Assembly (NCBI GenBank): GCA_963755635.1
Contig: CAVWKS010000025.1
Coordinates: 14,859 to 78,858 of the forward strand
From: AC-32 sp963755635
GTDB lineage: Bacteria; Actinomycetota; Thermoleophilia; Gaiellales; Gaiellaceae
Direction: 5' to 3'
DNA length: 64,000 bases
Both the position numbers and the translations under genes were made by a program. Below, piece by piece: positions 9,170 to 17,656 of the stretch; position 1 is the first letter of the stretch, and each line of letters opens with the position of its first letter. The notes under the pieces were generated by a model. It worked only from the letters and a program-made list of their open reading frames with translations. It was not told the origin of the DNA and did not search any database.

Positions 9170-9538
9170 GTGCTGATCTTTCTCGCCGTCGCGCTCCTGT
9201 TCGTCCTTCCGTCTCCCTGGAACCTCGTCGGCTTCCTCGTCGTCCTCCCGCTCTGGGTGGCCGAGCTCTTCGGCTGGAACCGGACCGTCAAGAACCGGCG
9301 GAAGGTCGTCGGCGCGCAGACGCTGATCGGCAAGGAGGCGACCGTGACTCAGCCGTGCCGCCCGAACGGGCAGGTTCGCCTGGACGGCGAGACCTGGGAG
9401 GCGCGCTGCGACGAAGGCGCCGATCCGGGCGACAAGGTGCGCGTCGTCAGCCGCGACAAGCTGGTGCTAGTCGTCGAGCGGGCTGATCGGGCGAGCGGGC
9501 CCGGGTCCGAGGGCCCGCCCACCACGTCTGTGCGCTAG
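9170..9538 (+). CDS. NfeD-like membrane protein with C-terminal OB-fold
   Basis: The 122-residue protein starts at GTG 9170. Two hydrophobic stretches (residues 2-14 and 18-34) precede a soluble domain with GKEATVTQPCRPNGQVRLDGETW and PGDKVRVV, the pattern of the NfeD C-terminal OB-fold. NfeD proteins partner membrane stomatins/proteases; no SPFH gene is adjacent. The 3' end is 9 bases from the convergent DUF6325-like gene. Confidence 0.7.
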   Translation: MLIFLAVALLFVLPSPWNLVGFLVVLPLWVAELFGWNRTVKNRRKVVGAQTLIGKEATVTQPCRPNGQVRLDGETWEARCDEGADPGDKVRVVSRDKLVLVVERADRASGPGSEGPPTTSVR

Positions 9539-9547
9539 CTAGTCGCG

Positions 9548-10078
9548 CTAGCTCGTCGGGGCCGCCTCGGCGGACATCGCGCCGATGGCCACGAGATCGG
9601 CCGGATGGACCCACTCGTCGGCGAGCACGATTCCGTCGTTCGCGGCGATCTTGTCGCGGAGCGGAATCGCCCAGCGGTGCTCGATCAGGGCCACCGCGGC
9701 CGTCTTCCCCTCCGGGATCGCGTCGGCGACGTACCAAACGTCCGCGTCGTCGAACATGTGCCCGTCGGACATCTCGGCGGCACCGGCGCCCATGGCGGAC
9801 TCCAGCTCCTCGTCGCCTCTCCCCGCTCCGATCAGGCCTCCGACGATCGCCCCGAAGTCCTCGGCCTCGCTCTTGCTGAGGTCGCTGATCTGAACCGACT
9901 CGAGCTCGCCGTTGACGTTCTTGACGATCATCAGGTCGATCAGGCGGACGATGTCTGCGTCCTTGAGCCGCTCGAGCTCCGGCATGATCTGGCCGTCGAA
10001 GCTGGTGCGGTCGAACCCGAGCACGAGCAGCTGGACGGGGCCGAAGGGCAGCGTGGCCGTTCCCTCGTCGCCACTCAT
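9548..10078 (-). CDS. DUF6325/DUF1269-like protein of unknown function
   Basis: The 176-residue soluble protein opens with GPVQLLVLGFD and contains LKDADIVRLIDLMIVKN and a glycine-rich GAIVGGLIGAG segment, the layout of DUF6325 and DUF1269 proteins that occur beside SHOCT-domain genes in actinobacteria. Function is unknown. Its start overlaps the stop of the SHOCT gene as ATGA, so the two are translationally coupled. Confidence 0.7.
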   Translation of the reverse strand: MSGDEGTATLPFGPVQLLVLGFDRTSFDGQIMPELERLKDADIVRLIDLMIVKNVNGELESVQISDLSKSEAEDFGAIVGGLIGAGRGDEELESAMGAGAAEMSDGHMFDDADVWYVADAIPEGKTAAVALIEHRWAIPLRDKIAANDGIVLADEWVHPADLVAIGAMSAEAAPTS

Positions 10079-10362
10079 GACACACCCGCCAGGATCTTGG
10101 CCTTCTGTGCGTCGAACTCGGCCTGGGTCAGGATGCCCTGGTCCTTGAGCTCGGCGAGCTTCTGGAGCTGCTCGACCATGTCGGTCTGCGGCGCTGCCGC
10201 CGGTGCCGCTGCCGGTGCTGCCTGCTGCGCCTCGAGCTCGGCGATCCGAGCGTCCTGGTCGTACTCCGCCTCGCGGCCCTGTTGCGTTCGCTTGCCGGCG
10301 TGGTAGGCGACCCCGCCCACCACGGCGGCGCGCATCAGGGGCCGTCGTCGTCTCCCAAACAT
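10075..10362 (-). CDS. SHOCT-domain protein with N-terminal hydrophobic segment
   Basis: This 95-residue protein has a basic MFGRRRRPLMRAA start, a short hydrophobic stretch, a short coiled coil with an Ala/Pro-rich linker (residues 36-60), and a C-terminal SHOCT domain (QLQKLAELKDQGILTQAEF, residues 66-84). SHOCT domains are short oligomerisation modules. Start ATG 10362 gives the normal length; the frame remains open far upstream without coding character. It is first in a two-gene operon with the DUF6325-like gene. Confidence 0.8.
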   Translation of the reverse strand: MFGRRRRPLMRAAVVGGVAYHAGKRTQQGREAEYDQDARIAELEAQQAAPAAAPAAAPQTDMVEQLQKLAELKDQGILTQAEFDAQKAKILAGVS

Positions 10363-10423
10363 CTGCGTACCTCGCTTTCCACTTCCGTTTACCTCACCGC
10401 CAGACTCGCGTCTCCGACACGCG

Positions 10424-10452
10424 CCTGCATCACCCCAACCGGGCGATGCAGG
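10424..10452. promoter_or_regulatory. Inverted repeat upstream of the DUF7144-like gene
   Basis: CCTGCATC (10424-10431) and GATGCAGG (10445-10452) are perfect 8-base arms around a 13-base spacer, in the 147-base gap between the divergent SHOCT and DUF7144-like genes. It may be an operator or a leader hairpin; I cannot tell which. Confidence 0.45.
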
Positions 10453-10509
10453 AGTGGCCGGGGTCGCGGTTAGCTGCCGTACAAGGCAACGGGTAGGAGG
10501 TGTTGTTGG

Positions 10510-10956
10510 ATGAGAACGACACAGGACTACGACGCGGGCGCGGGCTACACCCGAACCGCCCCGGCGTACGAGAGCGACGGGACAGGCTTCGGCTGGATTG
10601 TCTTCGCGGCCTCGATGCTTGCCCTCTCGGCTCTGTGGAACATCTTCGACGGGATCGCGGCGATCTCGGGCGCGCACGTGTTCGTCGCGAACGCGAACTA
10701 CGTCTTCAGCGACCTGAACACGTGGGGCTGGATCATGTTGTGCCTCGGAATCCTCCAGGGCTTCGCAGCCATCACCGTCGTGAGCGGCAGCGAGTTCGCG
10801 CGCTGGTTCGGGATGGCGAGCGCCGGGCTGAACGCGATCGGCCAGCTGGCGTTCGCGCCGGCCTATCCATGGTGGTCGCTGGCGATGTTCTCGATCGACA
10901 TCCTGATCATCTACGGCCTCGCGGTGTACGGCGGGGCGAAGCTTCGCCAGGGCTGA
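10510..10956 (+). CDS. DUF7144-like four-helix membrane protein
   Basis: The 148-residue protein has a polar N terminus (about 28 residues, Tyr/Thr-rich) and four transmembrane helices (near 29-50, 73-95, 100-115 and 121-141), with WNIFDGIAAI and NTWGWIMLCLGILQG, as in the DUF7144 family of actinobacteria. Function is unknown. A strong AGGAGGTG ribosome site ends near 10502. It is monocistronic and is followed by a strong hairpin. Confidence 0.75.
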   Translation: MRTTQDYDAGAGYTRTAPAYESDGTGFGWIVFAASMLALSALWNIFDGIAAISGAHVFVANANYVFSDLNTWGWIMLCLGILQGFAAITVVSGSEFARWFGMASAGLNAIGQLAFAPAYPWWSLAMFSIDILIIYGLAVYGGAKLRQG

Positions 10957-10967
10957 TGCGGAGAGAT

Positions 10968-11009
10968 CTGGGGCGGCGCCGTAACCGGACGGAACCGGCG
11001 CCGCCCCAG
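10968..11009 (+). terminator. Long GC-rich hairpin after DUF7144-like gene
   Basis: CTGGGGCGGCGCCG (10968-10981) pairs perfectly with CGGCGCCGCCCCAG (10996-11009) across a 14-base loop. It begins 11 bases after the stop at 10956 and precedes the AI-2E gene. There is no T-tract, as is common for hairpin terminators in GC-rich actinobacteria. Confidence 0.75.
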
Positions 11010-11051
11010 CGCGCTGCGGGCTGACGGCGTGCCACAGGCGGCAATCAAACG

Positions 11052-12233
11052 ATGAAGCTCCCGGGCCGCCGACCTGCGACGCCGGCCACCGAGCCGGGCG
11101 ATGGAGTGCCCGAGCTCGGGCCTGACGAGCTGCGCAGGCTGAGCTCGATGTTCGCCGCGCCGCAGTGGCTCGAGAATCTCGGCCGCGCGGCCTGGCTGCT
11201 CGTCGGGCTGTTCGCGCTCCTGTTCGGCCTCGTCTGGTTCCTCGGCGCGACGTACACGATCGGCGGCCCGGTCGTGGCCGCGACGATCGTCGCGACGGTG
11301 GCCATGCCACTGGTGGCCAGCCTCGCCCGCCATATGCCGCGCGTGGCCGCCGCGGTTCTCGTCCTGCTCGGGCTGGCGGGGATCGCCGTGCTCGTGCTCG
11401 TGCTCGTGCTCGGCGGCATCACCGCCCAGCGCGAGTCGATAAATCACCACTCGTCGGAAGCCGTGACCAAGGCCGAGGGCTGGCTCACGAGCGTCGGCGT
11501 GGACAAGTCGGGCGCCAACAGCGCCGGCTCGGAGGTCAAGGCCGACGTGCCGAAGATCATCTCGACACTCACCACAGGGATCATCAACGGGATCCGCGGC
11601 CTGACGTCGCTCGTCTTCGGGCTTTCCCTGGCGGCGCTCAGCCTGCTCTTCCTGCTGAAGGACGGCCCGTCGATGCGGGCCTGGGTCGACCGGCATCTCG
11701 GCTTACCGGTCCCGGTCGCGCACACGATCACGAGCGGCGTGATCAAGTCGCTGCGGGGCTACTTCCGCGGCGTGACGATCGTCGCGGCCTTCAACGGCGT
11801 CGTCGTCGGCGTCGGCGCGCTGCTCCTCGGCGTGCCGCTCGCGGGCACGATCGCCGTCGTCAGCTTCGTGACCGCGTATGTGCCGTTCATCGGCGCGTTC
11901 GTCGCCGGCGCGTTCGCGGTCGTGATCGCGCTGGGCGCGAACGGAACGACCACGGCTCTGATCATGCTGCTGATCGTGCTGCTCGCGAACGGGCTGCTTC
12001 AGAACATCCTGCAGCCGTTCGCGATGGGCTCGGCGCTCGACCTCCATCCGCTCGTCGTCCTGGTGACGACGATCGCGGCCGGGTGCCTGTTCGGCACGCT
12101 CGGCCTGATCCTGGCCGCCCCGCTGCTCTCAGCCGCGGTGCACGTCACCCGCGACCTGGCACACGCGCGGGCGCGTGCGGCGGATCAGCCGAGCGGTGAG
12201 GTCGAGTCCTCGAGCGCGACCGCGACGTCGTAA
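11052..12233 (+). CDS. AI-2E family transporter
   Basis: The 393-residue protein shows the AI-2E/PerM layout: two early helix pairs (residues 55-75, 80-125), a soluble loop of about 60 residues, then repeated helices including KSLRGYFRGVTIVAAFNGVVVG and a C-terminal LHPLVVLVTTIAAGCLFG segment. Family members export small molecules or act as Na+/H+ antiporters; the substrate is unknown. The 3' end overlaps the convergent carboxymuconolactone-decarboxylase-like gene by 49 bases. Confidence 0.85.
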   Translation: MKLPGRRPATPATEPGDGVPELGPDELRRLSSMFAAPQWLENLGRAAWLLVGLFALLFGLVWFLGATYTIGGPVVAATIVATVAMPLVASLARHMPRVAAAVLVLLGLAGIAVLVLVLVLGGITAQRESINHHSSEAVTKAEGWLTSVGVDKSGANSAGSEVKADVPKIISTLTTGIINGIRGLTSLVFGLSLAALSLLFLLKDGPSMRAWVDRHLGLPVPVAHTITSGVIKSLRGYFRGVTIVAAFNGVVVGVGALLLGVPLAGTIAVVSFVTAYVPFIGAFVAGAFAVVIALGANGTTTALIMLLIVLLANGLLQNILQPFAMGSALDLHPLVVLVTTIAAGCLFGTLGLILAAPLLSAAVHVTRDLAHARARAADQPSGEVESSSATATS

Positions 12234-12541
12234 CCGATCGCCAGGCCGAGCTTCGGGGCCGCGGAGATCACGCGGGCGGCGCCGAGCTCAGGCAGGACTG
12301 CGATCAGGCAGCCGACGAGCTCCTCGTCCGACGCGCCGAAGGTGCGGGCGGACTCGATTGCGTCGAGGTACGCCGGCGAGGCCGCGTCGGCAGCGATCAG
12401 CGCACCGAGACGGACGAGCGCGTGCTCTTTCGGGTCGAGCGCCGACTGGGAGAGATTGGCCCGGTCGCTCGCAAGCAGGGAATCGATGTAGGCGTCATCG
12501 CCGATCGTGAGCTTGCGAAGCGTGCACTCGTGTTTGTTCAC
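12185..12541 (-). CDS. Carboxymuconolactone decarboxylase (AhpD-like) family protein
   Basis: The 118-residue protein from GTG 12541 has the CMD fold pattern (LDPKEHALVRLGALIAADA, then SARTFGASDEELVGCLIAV). The CxxC redox pair of AhpD is absent; only one Cys occurs in the second motif, so peroxidase-reductant activity is doubtful. In-frame starts exist upstream but would extend the protein by 50 low-complexity residues. It is convergent with the AI-2E gene and upstream of the LAL regulator's 3' end. Confidence 0.7.
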   Translation of the reverse strand: MNKHECTLRKLTIGDDAYIDSLLASDRANLSQSALDPKEHALVRLGALIAADAASPAYLDAIESARTFGASDEELVGCLIAVLPELGAARVISAAPKLGLAIGYDVAVALEDSTSPLG

Positions 12542-12602
12542 CGCAGGCTTACTCTCACTCTCCCTCGGCGACAGAGCATCACCCGCCGAGGGTGAAGTGC
12601 GT

Positions 12603-14945
12603 CTAGCGCTTGTCCGAGACGACGACCCGCAGGTGCTCGGCGAGACCGAGGCGGTGCGCTTCCGCGATCGCGTCGCTGCGGCTCGAGACACCGAGCTTGC
12701 GGTAGACCGAGATGGCCTGAGTCTTGATCGTGTTGCGCGAGACGAAGAGCTGTTCCGCGATCTCGCGGAAGGAGAAGTGCGTCGCGAGGAGCGGCAGGAG
12801 ACGAAGCTCGGCGGGGGTCAGGCCGGCGACGCTTCCTTCCCGCGCGTGCAGCGCGTCGGCCTCACGCTGCAGGCCCTTCGCGCTCGCGGCCAGCATGGCC
12901 AGGCCGGGCCTCCGTGAGAGCAGGTCGTCGATCTCGTTCAGCAGCTCCTCGACGGCCGGGCCGTCGCGCAGCGTGACGAAGCCGCGTGCGAGCTCGATCC
13001 TGACCTGGACGGCCAGCCACGGAATCGCGCCGGTGAGGTAGGGCAGCAGCTCCTGTGCCGCGGTCAGGCCGGCACGTGCCTCGTTCCAGCGGCCGCGGTA
13101 CAGCTGCGTCTGCGCAGTCGCGGCGTGCTCCAGCGCCCGGGCCGGCGCGCCCTCGACGCTGGACGTCGCAACGAGCTGATTCGCCTCTTTCGCGAGCTCT
13201 TCCGCCTGCTCGTGGTCGCCGCGCGTCCTCGCCAGCAACGCCCGTTCGGCGAGGGCCATGACCTGCGTCTCGATCGAGCCGTGCTCTGCGGCAGAGCGCG
13301 CGGTCGAGGCGAGGATCTCGTCGGCCCGCTCTTTCTCGCCGAGCAGGACGAGTGCCGCGCCCTGCAGGAACAGCGCACTCGGCAGCCAGTTGCTGCCTTT
13401 CGCCAGGCCCGCCACCGCCGTCTCGGCGTCGGCGAGCATCCGCTTCGCCCCCTTTCGGCAGAGCCCGGCCTGGAGCACGGCGACCCACGGCTGAATCGAG
13501 CGGCTCCCGTCTGGCAGCTTGCCCGAGAACGTCCCGCGCGTCGCGGCGTCGAACCAGCGCTCCGCTTGCTCCTCGCGCCCTCGGAGAGCATGGATCCGGC
13601 AGCCGTGGAGCGCGACGGCGGGGTAGCGCTCGAGCAGCCCGTCTCGCTCGAAGCGCTTGAACCAGCGCTCGAGGGTCGCCACCCGGCCCGAGTGGTACAC
13701 CGGCAACGCAATCTCGGTGAGGATGCGGGCTGCCCGGTCGGTGTCGCCCGCCGCATAGGCGTGCTCGAGCGCGGATTCCTGGTCGCCGGCCGCCTCGAAC
13801 CAGTCGGCGGCCCGGCCGTGCAAGACCGGGACGAGGTCGGGCTCGGACTCGACGAGCTCGCGCTGCAAGAGCTCGCGGAAGAGGTGGTGGTAGCGGTACC
13901 ACTCGCGCCTGTTGTCGAGCGGCACGAGGAAGAGGTTCGCCCGCTCGATCTTCTCGAGCTGGCGCCCGGACCCCTCGTCCTGCAGGACCGCGTCGCAGAG
14001 CGGGCCGCACATCCGGTCCATGACCGAGGTGCGCCGGAGGAAGCGCAGCGGTCCCGGCCGCAGCCTCGAGAGGTACTCGGAATGGAAGTAGTCCGCGAGG
14101 TAGCGGTCGTCGCCACCGAAGCGGGCCCGGCCGCGGCCTGCCTGGTCGCCGTCTCGAATCGACAGTGCGGCGAGGTAGAGCGCGGCCGCCCAGCCCTCGC
14201 ATTGCTCGATCAGCTCCGCGGCGCGAGCCTCCCCGAGCGACACACCCGTTGCGCGCAGGAGCAGCTGGGCTTCACGGTTGCTCAGCGCGAGCTCGTCGGC
14301 GCCGAGCTCGAGCAGCCTCCCGCTCGCCCGCAGCGGAGCCAGCGGCAGGCTCGGCGCCACGCGCGCGGACATGACGAACATCGATCCTTCGGCCTCGTCA
14401 TCGATCAGCGCGGCGACGGTCTCGAGCGCGGCCCGCGAGTGGAGGGCGTTGAAGTCGTCCAGGACGAGCACGATCGGGCTCCGCCCCGACAGCTCTGCGG
14501 CGAGCCGCGGAACACCCGTCGACCAGAGCGCGGGCGAGGGCTTGCACAGGACGTCCACGAGCCGCTCGTCCAGCGGCTGGTCCCGCAGCAGCGCCGCGGC
14601 GATGTGCCGGAGCAGGACGACGGGGTCGTTGTCCCGCTCGTCGAGCGTGACCCAGGCGAAGGGGCGCGAATCCCGTTCGGCCCACTGGGCGAGGAGGGTC
14701 GTCTTCCCGTAGCCGGCCGGCGCGATCACCGTCGCGACGGGAACGGTGGTCGTCGCTCGCAGCCGGTTGACGAGCGCCGTTCGCGACACCAGCCCGGGCC
14801 GGAGCACCGGCACCTGGACCTTCGACTCCAGGAACTCGAACGGTTTCTCTGCCGGCGCGAGCTCGAGACGGGCACGGCCCGCCGCGGAGCCGCCGCGCGC
14901 TTTCGCGGCCGGTGCCGACCCGGTCTTCACTCTCGCCGAACCCAT
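12603..14945 (-). CDS. LAL-type (MalT-like) LuxR family transcriptional regulator
   Basis: The 780-residue regulator has a P-loop APAGYGKTT (residues 75-83) with VLVLDDFNAL as Walker B, a long TPR/MalT-like helical middle (about 340-700), and a C-terminal LuxR HTH (LTPAELRLLPLLATH to VSRNTIKTQAISVYRKLGV, about 715-770). It probably activates genes in response to a small ligand and ATP. Start ATG 14945 has GGGAGG eight bases upstream, supporting it over an in-frame start at 15023. It diverges from a NarL-type kinase, with a palindrome between them. Confidence 0.88.
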   Translation of the reverse strand: MGSARVKTGSAPAAKARGGSAAGRARLELAPAEKPFEFLESKVQVPVLRPGLVSRTALVNRLRATTTVPVATVIAPAGYGKTTLLAQWAERDSRPFAWVTLDERDNDPVVLLRHIAAALLRDQPLDERLVDVLCKPSPALWSTGVPRLAAELSGRSPIVLVLDDFNALHSRAALETVAALIDDEAEGSMFVMSARVAPSLPLAPLRASGRLLELGADELALSNREAQLLLRATGVSLGEARAAELIEQCEGWAAALYLAALSIRDGDQAGRGRARFGGDDRYLADYFHSEYLSRLRPGPLRFLRRTSVMDRMCGPLCDAVLQDEGSGRQLEKIERANLFLVPLDNRREWYRYHHLFRELLQRELVESEPDLVPVLHGRAADWFEAAGDQESALEHAYAAGDTDRAARILTEIALPVYHSGRVATLERWFKRFERDGLLERYPAVALHGCRIHALRGREEQAERWFDAATRGTFSGKLPDGSRSIQPWVAVLQAGLCRKGAKRMLADAETAVAGLAKGSNWLPSALFLQGAALVLLGEKERADEILASTARSAAEHGSIETQVMALAERALLARTRGDHEQAEELAKEANQLVATSSVEGAPARALEHAATAQTQLYRGRWNEARAGLTAAQELLPYLTGAIPWLAVQVRIELARGFVTLRDGPAVEELLNEIDDLLSRRPGLAMLAASAKGLQREADALHAREGSVAGLTPAELRLLPLLATHFSFREIAEQLFVSRNTIKTQAISVYRKLGVSSRSDAIAEAHRLGLAEHLRVVVSDKR

Positions 14946-15102
14946 GACTGCGCCCTCCCGATGCAATTGCACGACGGGTGCCCGCCTGCTTGCGATATCT
15001 GGGCCAGTATCCCGACGCGCCACCCGGCCGACAATGGGGCGATCACGACTCTTGGCTGCGGCTTAGTACGTGTTTCCAATGTGGTGTCGGCACCAACGCC
15101 GT

Positions 15103-15118
15103 ATGTGCATATGCACAT
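15103..15118. promoter_or_regulatory. Perfect 16-bp palindrome between divergent regulators
   Basis: ATGTGCATATGCACAT is fully self-complementary. It covers the expected -35 position (15105-15110) of the kinase promoter whose -10 is at 15128-15133. A second, weaker repeat (TGGTG-TCGG-CACCA, 15081-15094) lies just upstream. It looks like an operator for a dimeric HTH protein, perhaps the divergent LAL regulator or the NarL-type response regulator. Confidence 0.6.
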
Positions 15119-15127
15119 GTGTTTCCG

Positions 15128-15133
15128 TATCCT
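15128..15133 (+). promoter_or_regulatory. -10 hexamer of a leaderless promoter (sensor kinase)
   Basis: TATCCT ends six bases before ATG 15140, so transcription would start at or next to the start codon. No Shine-Dalgarno is visible. Several other genes in the window show the same geometry. Confidence 0.55.
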
Positions 15134-15139
15134 GGCTCC

Positions 15140-16957
15140 ATGGAGCCGACGTTCGCTCCAGCCGCCGTTCCCGCAGAACGCCAGCTGACTTCTTCCACCC
15201 CCGCGATCGTCGCCGTGGCCGGTCTCGGCGCCGTCGCGGCGGCAGCCACGATCGTGACCGGCTGGCACAGCGCCGTTTTCGTCGACCCGGAGGTTGCGGC
15301 CGCGGTGAAGGGCGCCATCGTCGCCGCCTACGTCGCCTTCGGCGCGTACACCTGGTGGCGACGGCCGCACAGCCGGCTCGGCCCGCTCGTGACCGCGACC
15401 GGCTTCCTCTACACCGTCACGGCGCTCGGCGCCTCGGCGCACCCGGTGCCGTTCACGGTTGGCCGCGTCGCGCTCGCAGCCGTCGTCGTCTATTACGTCT
15501 ACCTCTTCCTCTGCTTCCCACGGGACAGGCTCAGCGCGCCCTTCGAACGGCGATTCGTCCTCGTGTTCGCTGCCGCGACGGCCGTTGTCTGGGCGTTCGT
15601 GCTCGCGCTCGCCCACGAGCTGCCCCGAGGAGGCGCGCTCAGCGACTGCACCCAGCGCTGTCCCTCGAACCCGCTTCGGCTCGTCGACACGTCGCACTCA
15701 GTTACGCAGGCCGTCAACCTCACGGCGAACGGGCTGACCGCGATCGGACTGACGGCGCTCATCGTCCTGCTGCTACGGAGAGCCGCCTCTCCCGCGCACC
15801 TGCGCCGCCGCGCGATCGCCCCGCTGCTCTACGCCGCCACCCTCTTCACCGCGTCGTTCGCCGCCTACAGCGTGCTGAGCCAGGCGGAAGCCAGCCCGAA
15901 TGTGACGGCGTGGAGGGTCATCACCGCGGCCGGTGCGCTCGCGATTCCGACCGCGCTGCTCGTCGGCCAGTTCCGCGGCAGGATCTTCGCCGCGACCAAC
16001 CTCTGGCGGTTCCTGGAGAGCGCCGAAGCCCACGGCTTCACGCCCGTGTGGATCGAAGGGCTCCTCGGCAGCTCGCTCGGGGATCCGTCGTTTGCGCTGG
16101 CGATCCGGTCGGCCGAGGGAAGCGGCTACGTCGACGTGCAAGGCAAGCCGTTCGTGCTGCCGGAGCCTTCGGTCGAGCGGAGCGTGACGCTGATCGACCG
16201 AGGAGGCCGGCCCGCGCTCGCCTTGCTCCACGATCCCTTGCTCGACGACGAGCCCGAGGTCGTCGAGGGTCTCGGGACGACAGCGCTGATGCTGCTCGAG
16301 AACGCCCGTCTCGTCCAGGGTCTCCGGTCCTCGCGCGCCAGGATGGTCGAGTCGGCCGAGCGCGAGCGGCTCCGCCTCGAGCGCGACCTACACGACGGCG
16401 CTCAGCAGCGGCTGATGGCGATCCGGATCAAGCTCGCGCTTGCGAGCGAGAGCGCCGAGGACAAGGAGCTCAAGGTGCACCTGGACGAGCTCGACGCCGA
16501 CGCGGCGGCCGCGGTCGAGGAGCTACGGGAGCTGGCGCACGGGATCTACCCACCGGTGCTGCGCGAGCGGGGAATTGCCGACGCGCTCAAGGCGTTTGCA
16601 CAAGCCGTGGTGAGCAACCCAGTTCGGATCGTCGACCGAGGGGTGGGGCGAGCTCCAGCCGGCATCGAGGTGGCCGTCTACTACTGCGCGCTCGAGGCGA
16701 TTCAGAACGCCGTCAAGCATTCCGGTCCCGGCTCGAGCATCACCGTGACGATCGCGCGTCCGAACGGTCAGATCGACTTCGAGATCGCCGACAACGGCGT
16801 CGGCTTCGATCCGGCCGTGCACGTCGACGGAATGGGGCTCGTCAGCATGCGAGACCGCGTCGCGGCGGTCGGCGGCGAGCTGACGCTCGACTCGTCACCG
16901 GGGCAGGGCACAACAGTCGCGGGCAGCGTTCCCGTGGGTTCGAAGACCGGAAGATGA
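15140..16957 (+). CDS. NarL-type membrane sensor histidine kinase
   Basis: The 605-residue protein has about eight transmembrane helices (residues 15-290), a GAF-like linker, a HisKA_3 dimerisation box (LERDLHDGAQQRLMAIR, phospho-acceptor His418) and a HATPase_c domain (ALEAIQNAVKHS, DNGVGFDP, GMGLVSMRDRV). Start ATG 15140 was preferred because a TATCCT -10 lies six bases upstream; an in-frame start at 14978 would cross the palindrome. It overlaps its response regulator as ATGA, forming a cognate pair. The signal is unknown but is probably sensed in the membrane. Confidence 0.9.
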   Translation: MEPTFAPAAVPAERQLTSSTPAIVAVAGLGAVAAAATIVTGWHSAVFVDPEVAAAVKGAIVAAYVAFGAYTWWRRPHSRLGPLVTATGFLYTVTALGASAHPVPFTVGRVALAAVVVYYVYLFLCFPRDRLSAPFERRFVLVFAAATAVVWAFVLALAHELPRGGALSDCTQRCPSNPLRLVDTSHSVTQAVNLTANGLTAIGLTALIVLLLRRAASPAHLRRRAIAPLLYAATLFTASFAAYSVLSQAEASPNVTAWRVITAAGALAIPTALLVGQFRGRIFAATNLWRFLESAEAHGFTPVWIEGLLGSSLGDPSFALAIRSAEGSGYVDVQGKPFVLPEPSVERSVTLIDRGGRPALALLHDPLLDDEPEVVEGLGTTALMLLENARLVQGLRSSRARMVESAERERLRLERDLHDGAQQRLMAIRIKLALASESAEDKELKVHLDELDADAAAAVEELRELAHGIYPPVLRERGIADALKAFAQAVVSNPVRIVDRGVGRAPAGIEVAVYYCALEAIQNAVKHSGPGSSITVTIARPNGQIDFEIADNGVGFDPAVHVDGMGLVSMRDRVAAVGGELTLDSSPGQGTTVAGSVPVGSKTGR

Positions 16958-17637
16958 GCCCGATCCGCGTCGTCCTCGGCGAGGACAGCTTTCTCGCACG
17001 CGAAGCGATCAGCGGCGTGCTCGAGCGGGCCGAGGGAATCGAGCTGGTCGCCGCGTGCGGCGATCTCGACGGCCTGCGCGCGGCGATCGGCGAGACGCGC
17101 CCCGACGTGGTCGTGACCGACATCCGGATGCCGCCCGACAACTCCGACGAGGGGATCAGGCTGGCCGCGGAGCTTCGCTCGACCCACCCGGAGGTCGGGG
17201 TTGTGGTGCTCAGCCAGCACGCCGAGCCGACGTACGCGGCGGTTCTCTTCGAGGACGGCTCGGAGCGGCGCGCCTACCTGCTCAAGGAGAGCCTCAGGAA
17301 CCAGGCGGAACTGAGCCGTGCCCTGCGGACGGTCGCCGACGGTGGCTCGGTCGTCGACCCGATCGTGGTCGAGCAGCTGATCGAGGCGCGCCGCAGGCGC
17401 GTGGACAAACAGCTCGACAGCCTCACGCCCCGGGAGCTCGAGATCCTGGCGATGATCGCGGAAGGGCGCAGCAACGCGGCGATCGCCGAGGCGCTGGTCG
17501 TGACCAAGCGCGCGGTCGAGCGCCACATCAACAGCATCTTCCTCAAGCTCCAGCTCCGCGACGCCGAGGACGTCAGCCGCCGGGTCAAGGCAGCGCTGCT
17601 CTACCTCGGCGGCGAGGCATCCCGGACCACCTCCTGA
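16954..17637 (+). CDS. NarL/FixJ family response regulator
   Basis: The 227-residue protein has a receiver domain with Asp10/Asp11 and phospho-acceptor Asp56 (VVVTDIRMPP), the switch Lys in AYLLKESL, and a LuxR-type HTH at the C terminus (LTPRELEILAMIAEGRSN, then VVTKRAVERHINSIFLKL). The ATG overlaps the kinase stop by 4 bases. Targets are unknown; autoregulation through the upstream palindrome is one possibility. Confidence 0.92.
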   Translation: MSPIRVVLGEDSFLAREAISGVLERAEGIELVAACGDLDGLRAAIGETRPDVVVTDIRMPPDNSDEGIRLAAELRSTHPEVGVVVLSQHAEPTYAAVLFEDGSERRAYLLKESLRNQAELSRALRTVADGGSVVDPIVVEQLIEARRRRVDKQLDSLTPRELEILAMIAEGRSNAAIAEALVVTKRAVERHINSIFLKLQLRDAEDVSRRVKAALLYLGGEASRTTS

Positions 17638-17656
17638 GCGGCGTCATCCGCTCGGG

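Noticed and set aside
12185..12691. Longer 168-residue form of the carboxymuconolactone decarboxylase-like protein
   Set aside because: The first 50 residues are Ser/Arg-rich low-complexity sequence running towards the LAL gene; GTG 12541 begins the conserved domain.
13125..15188. 687-residue plus-strand open frame
   Set aside because: It mirrors the LAL regulator on the opposite strand; its composition is typical of an antisense shadow.
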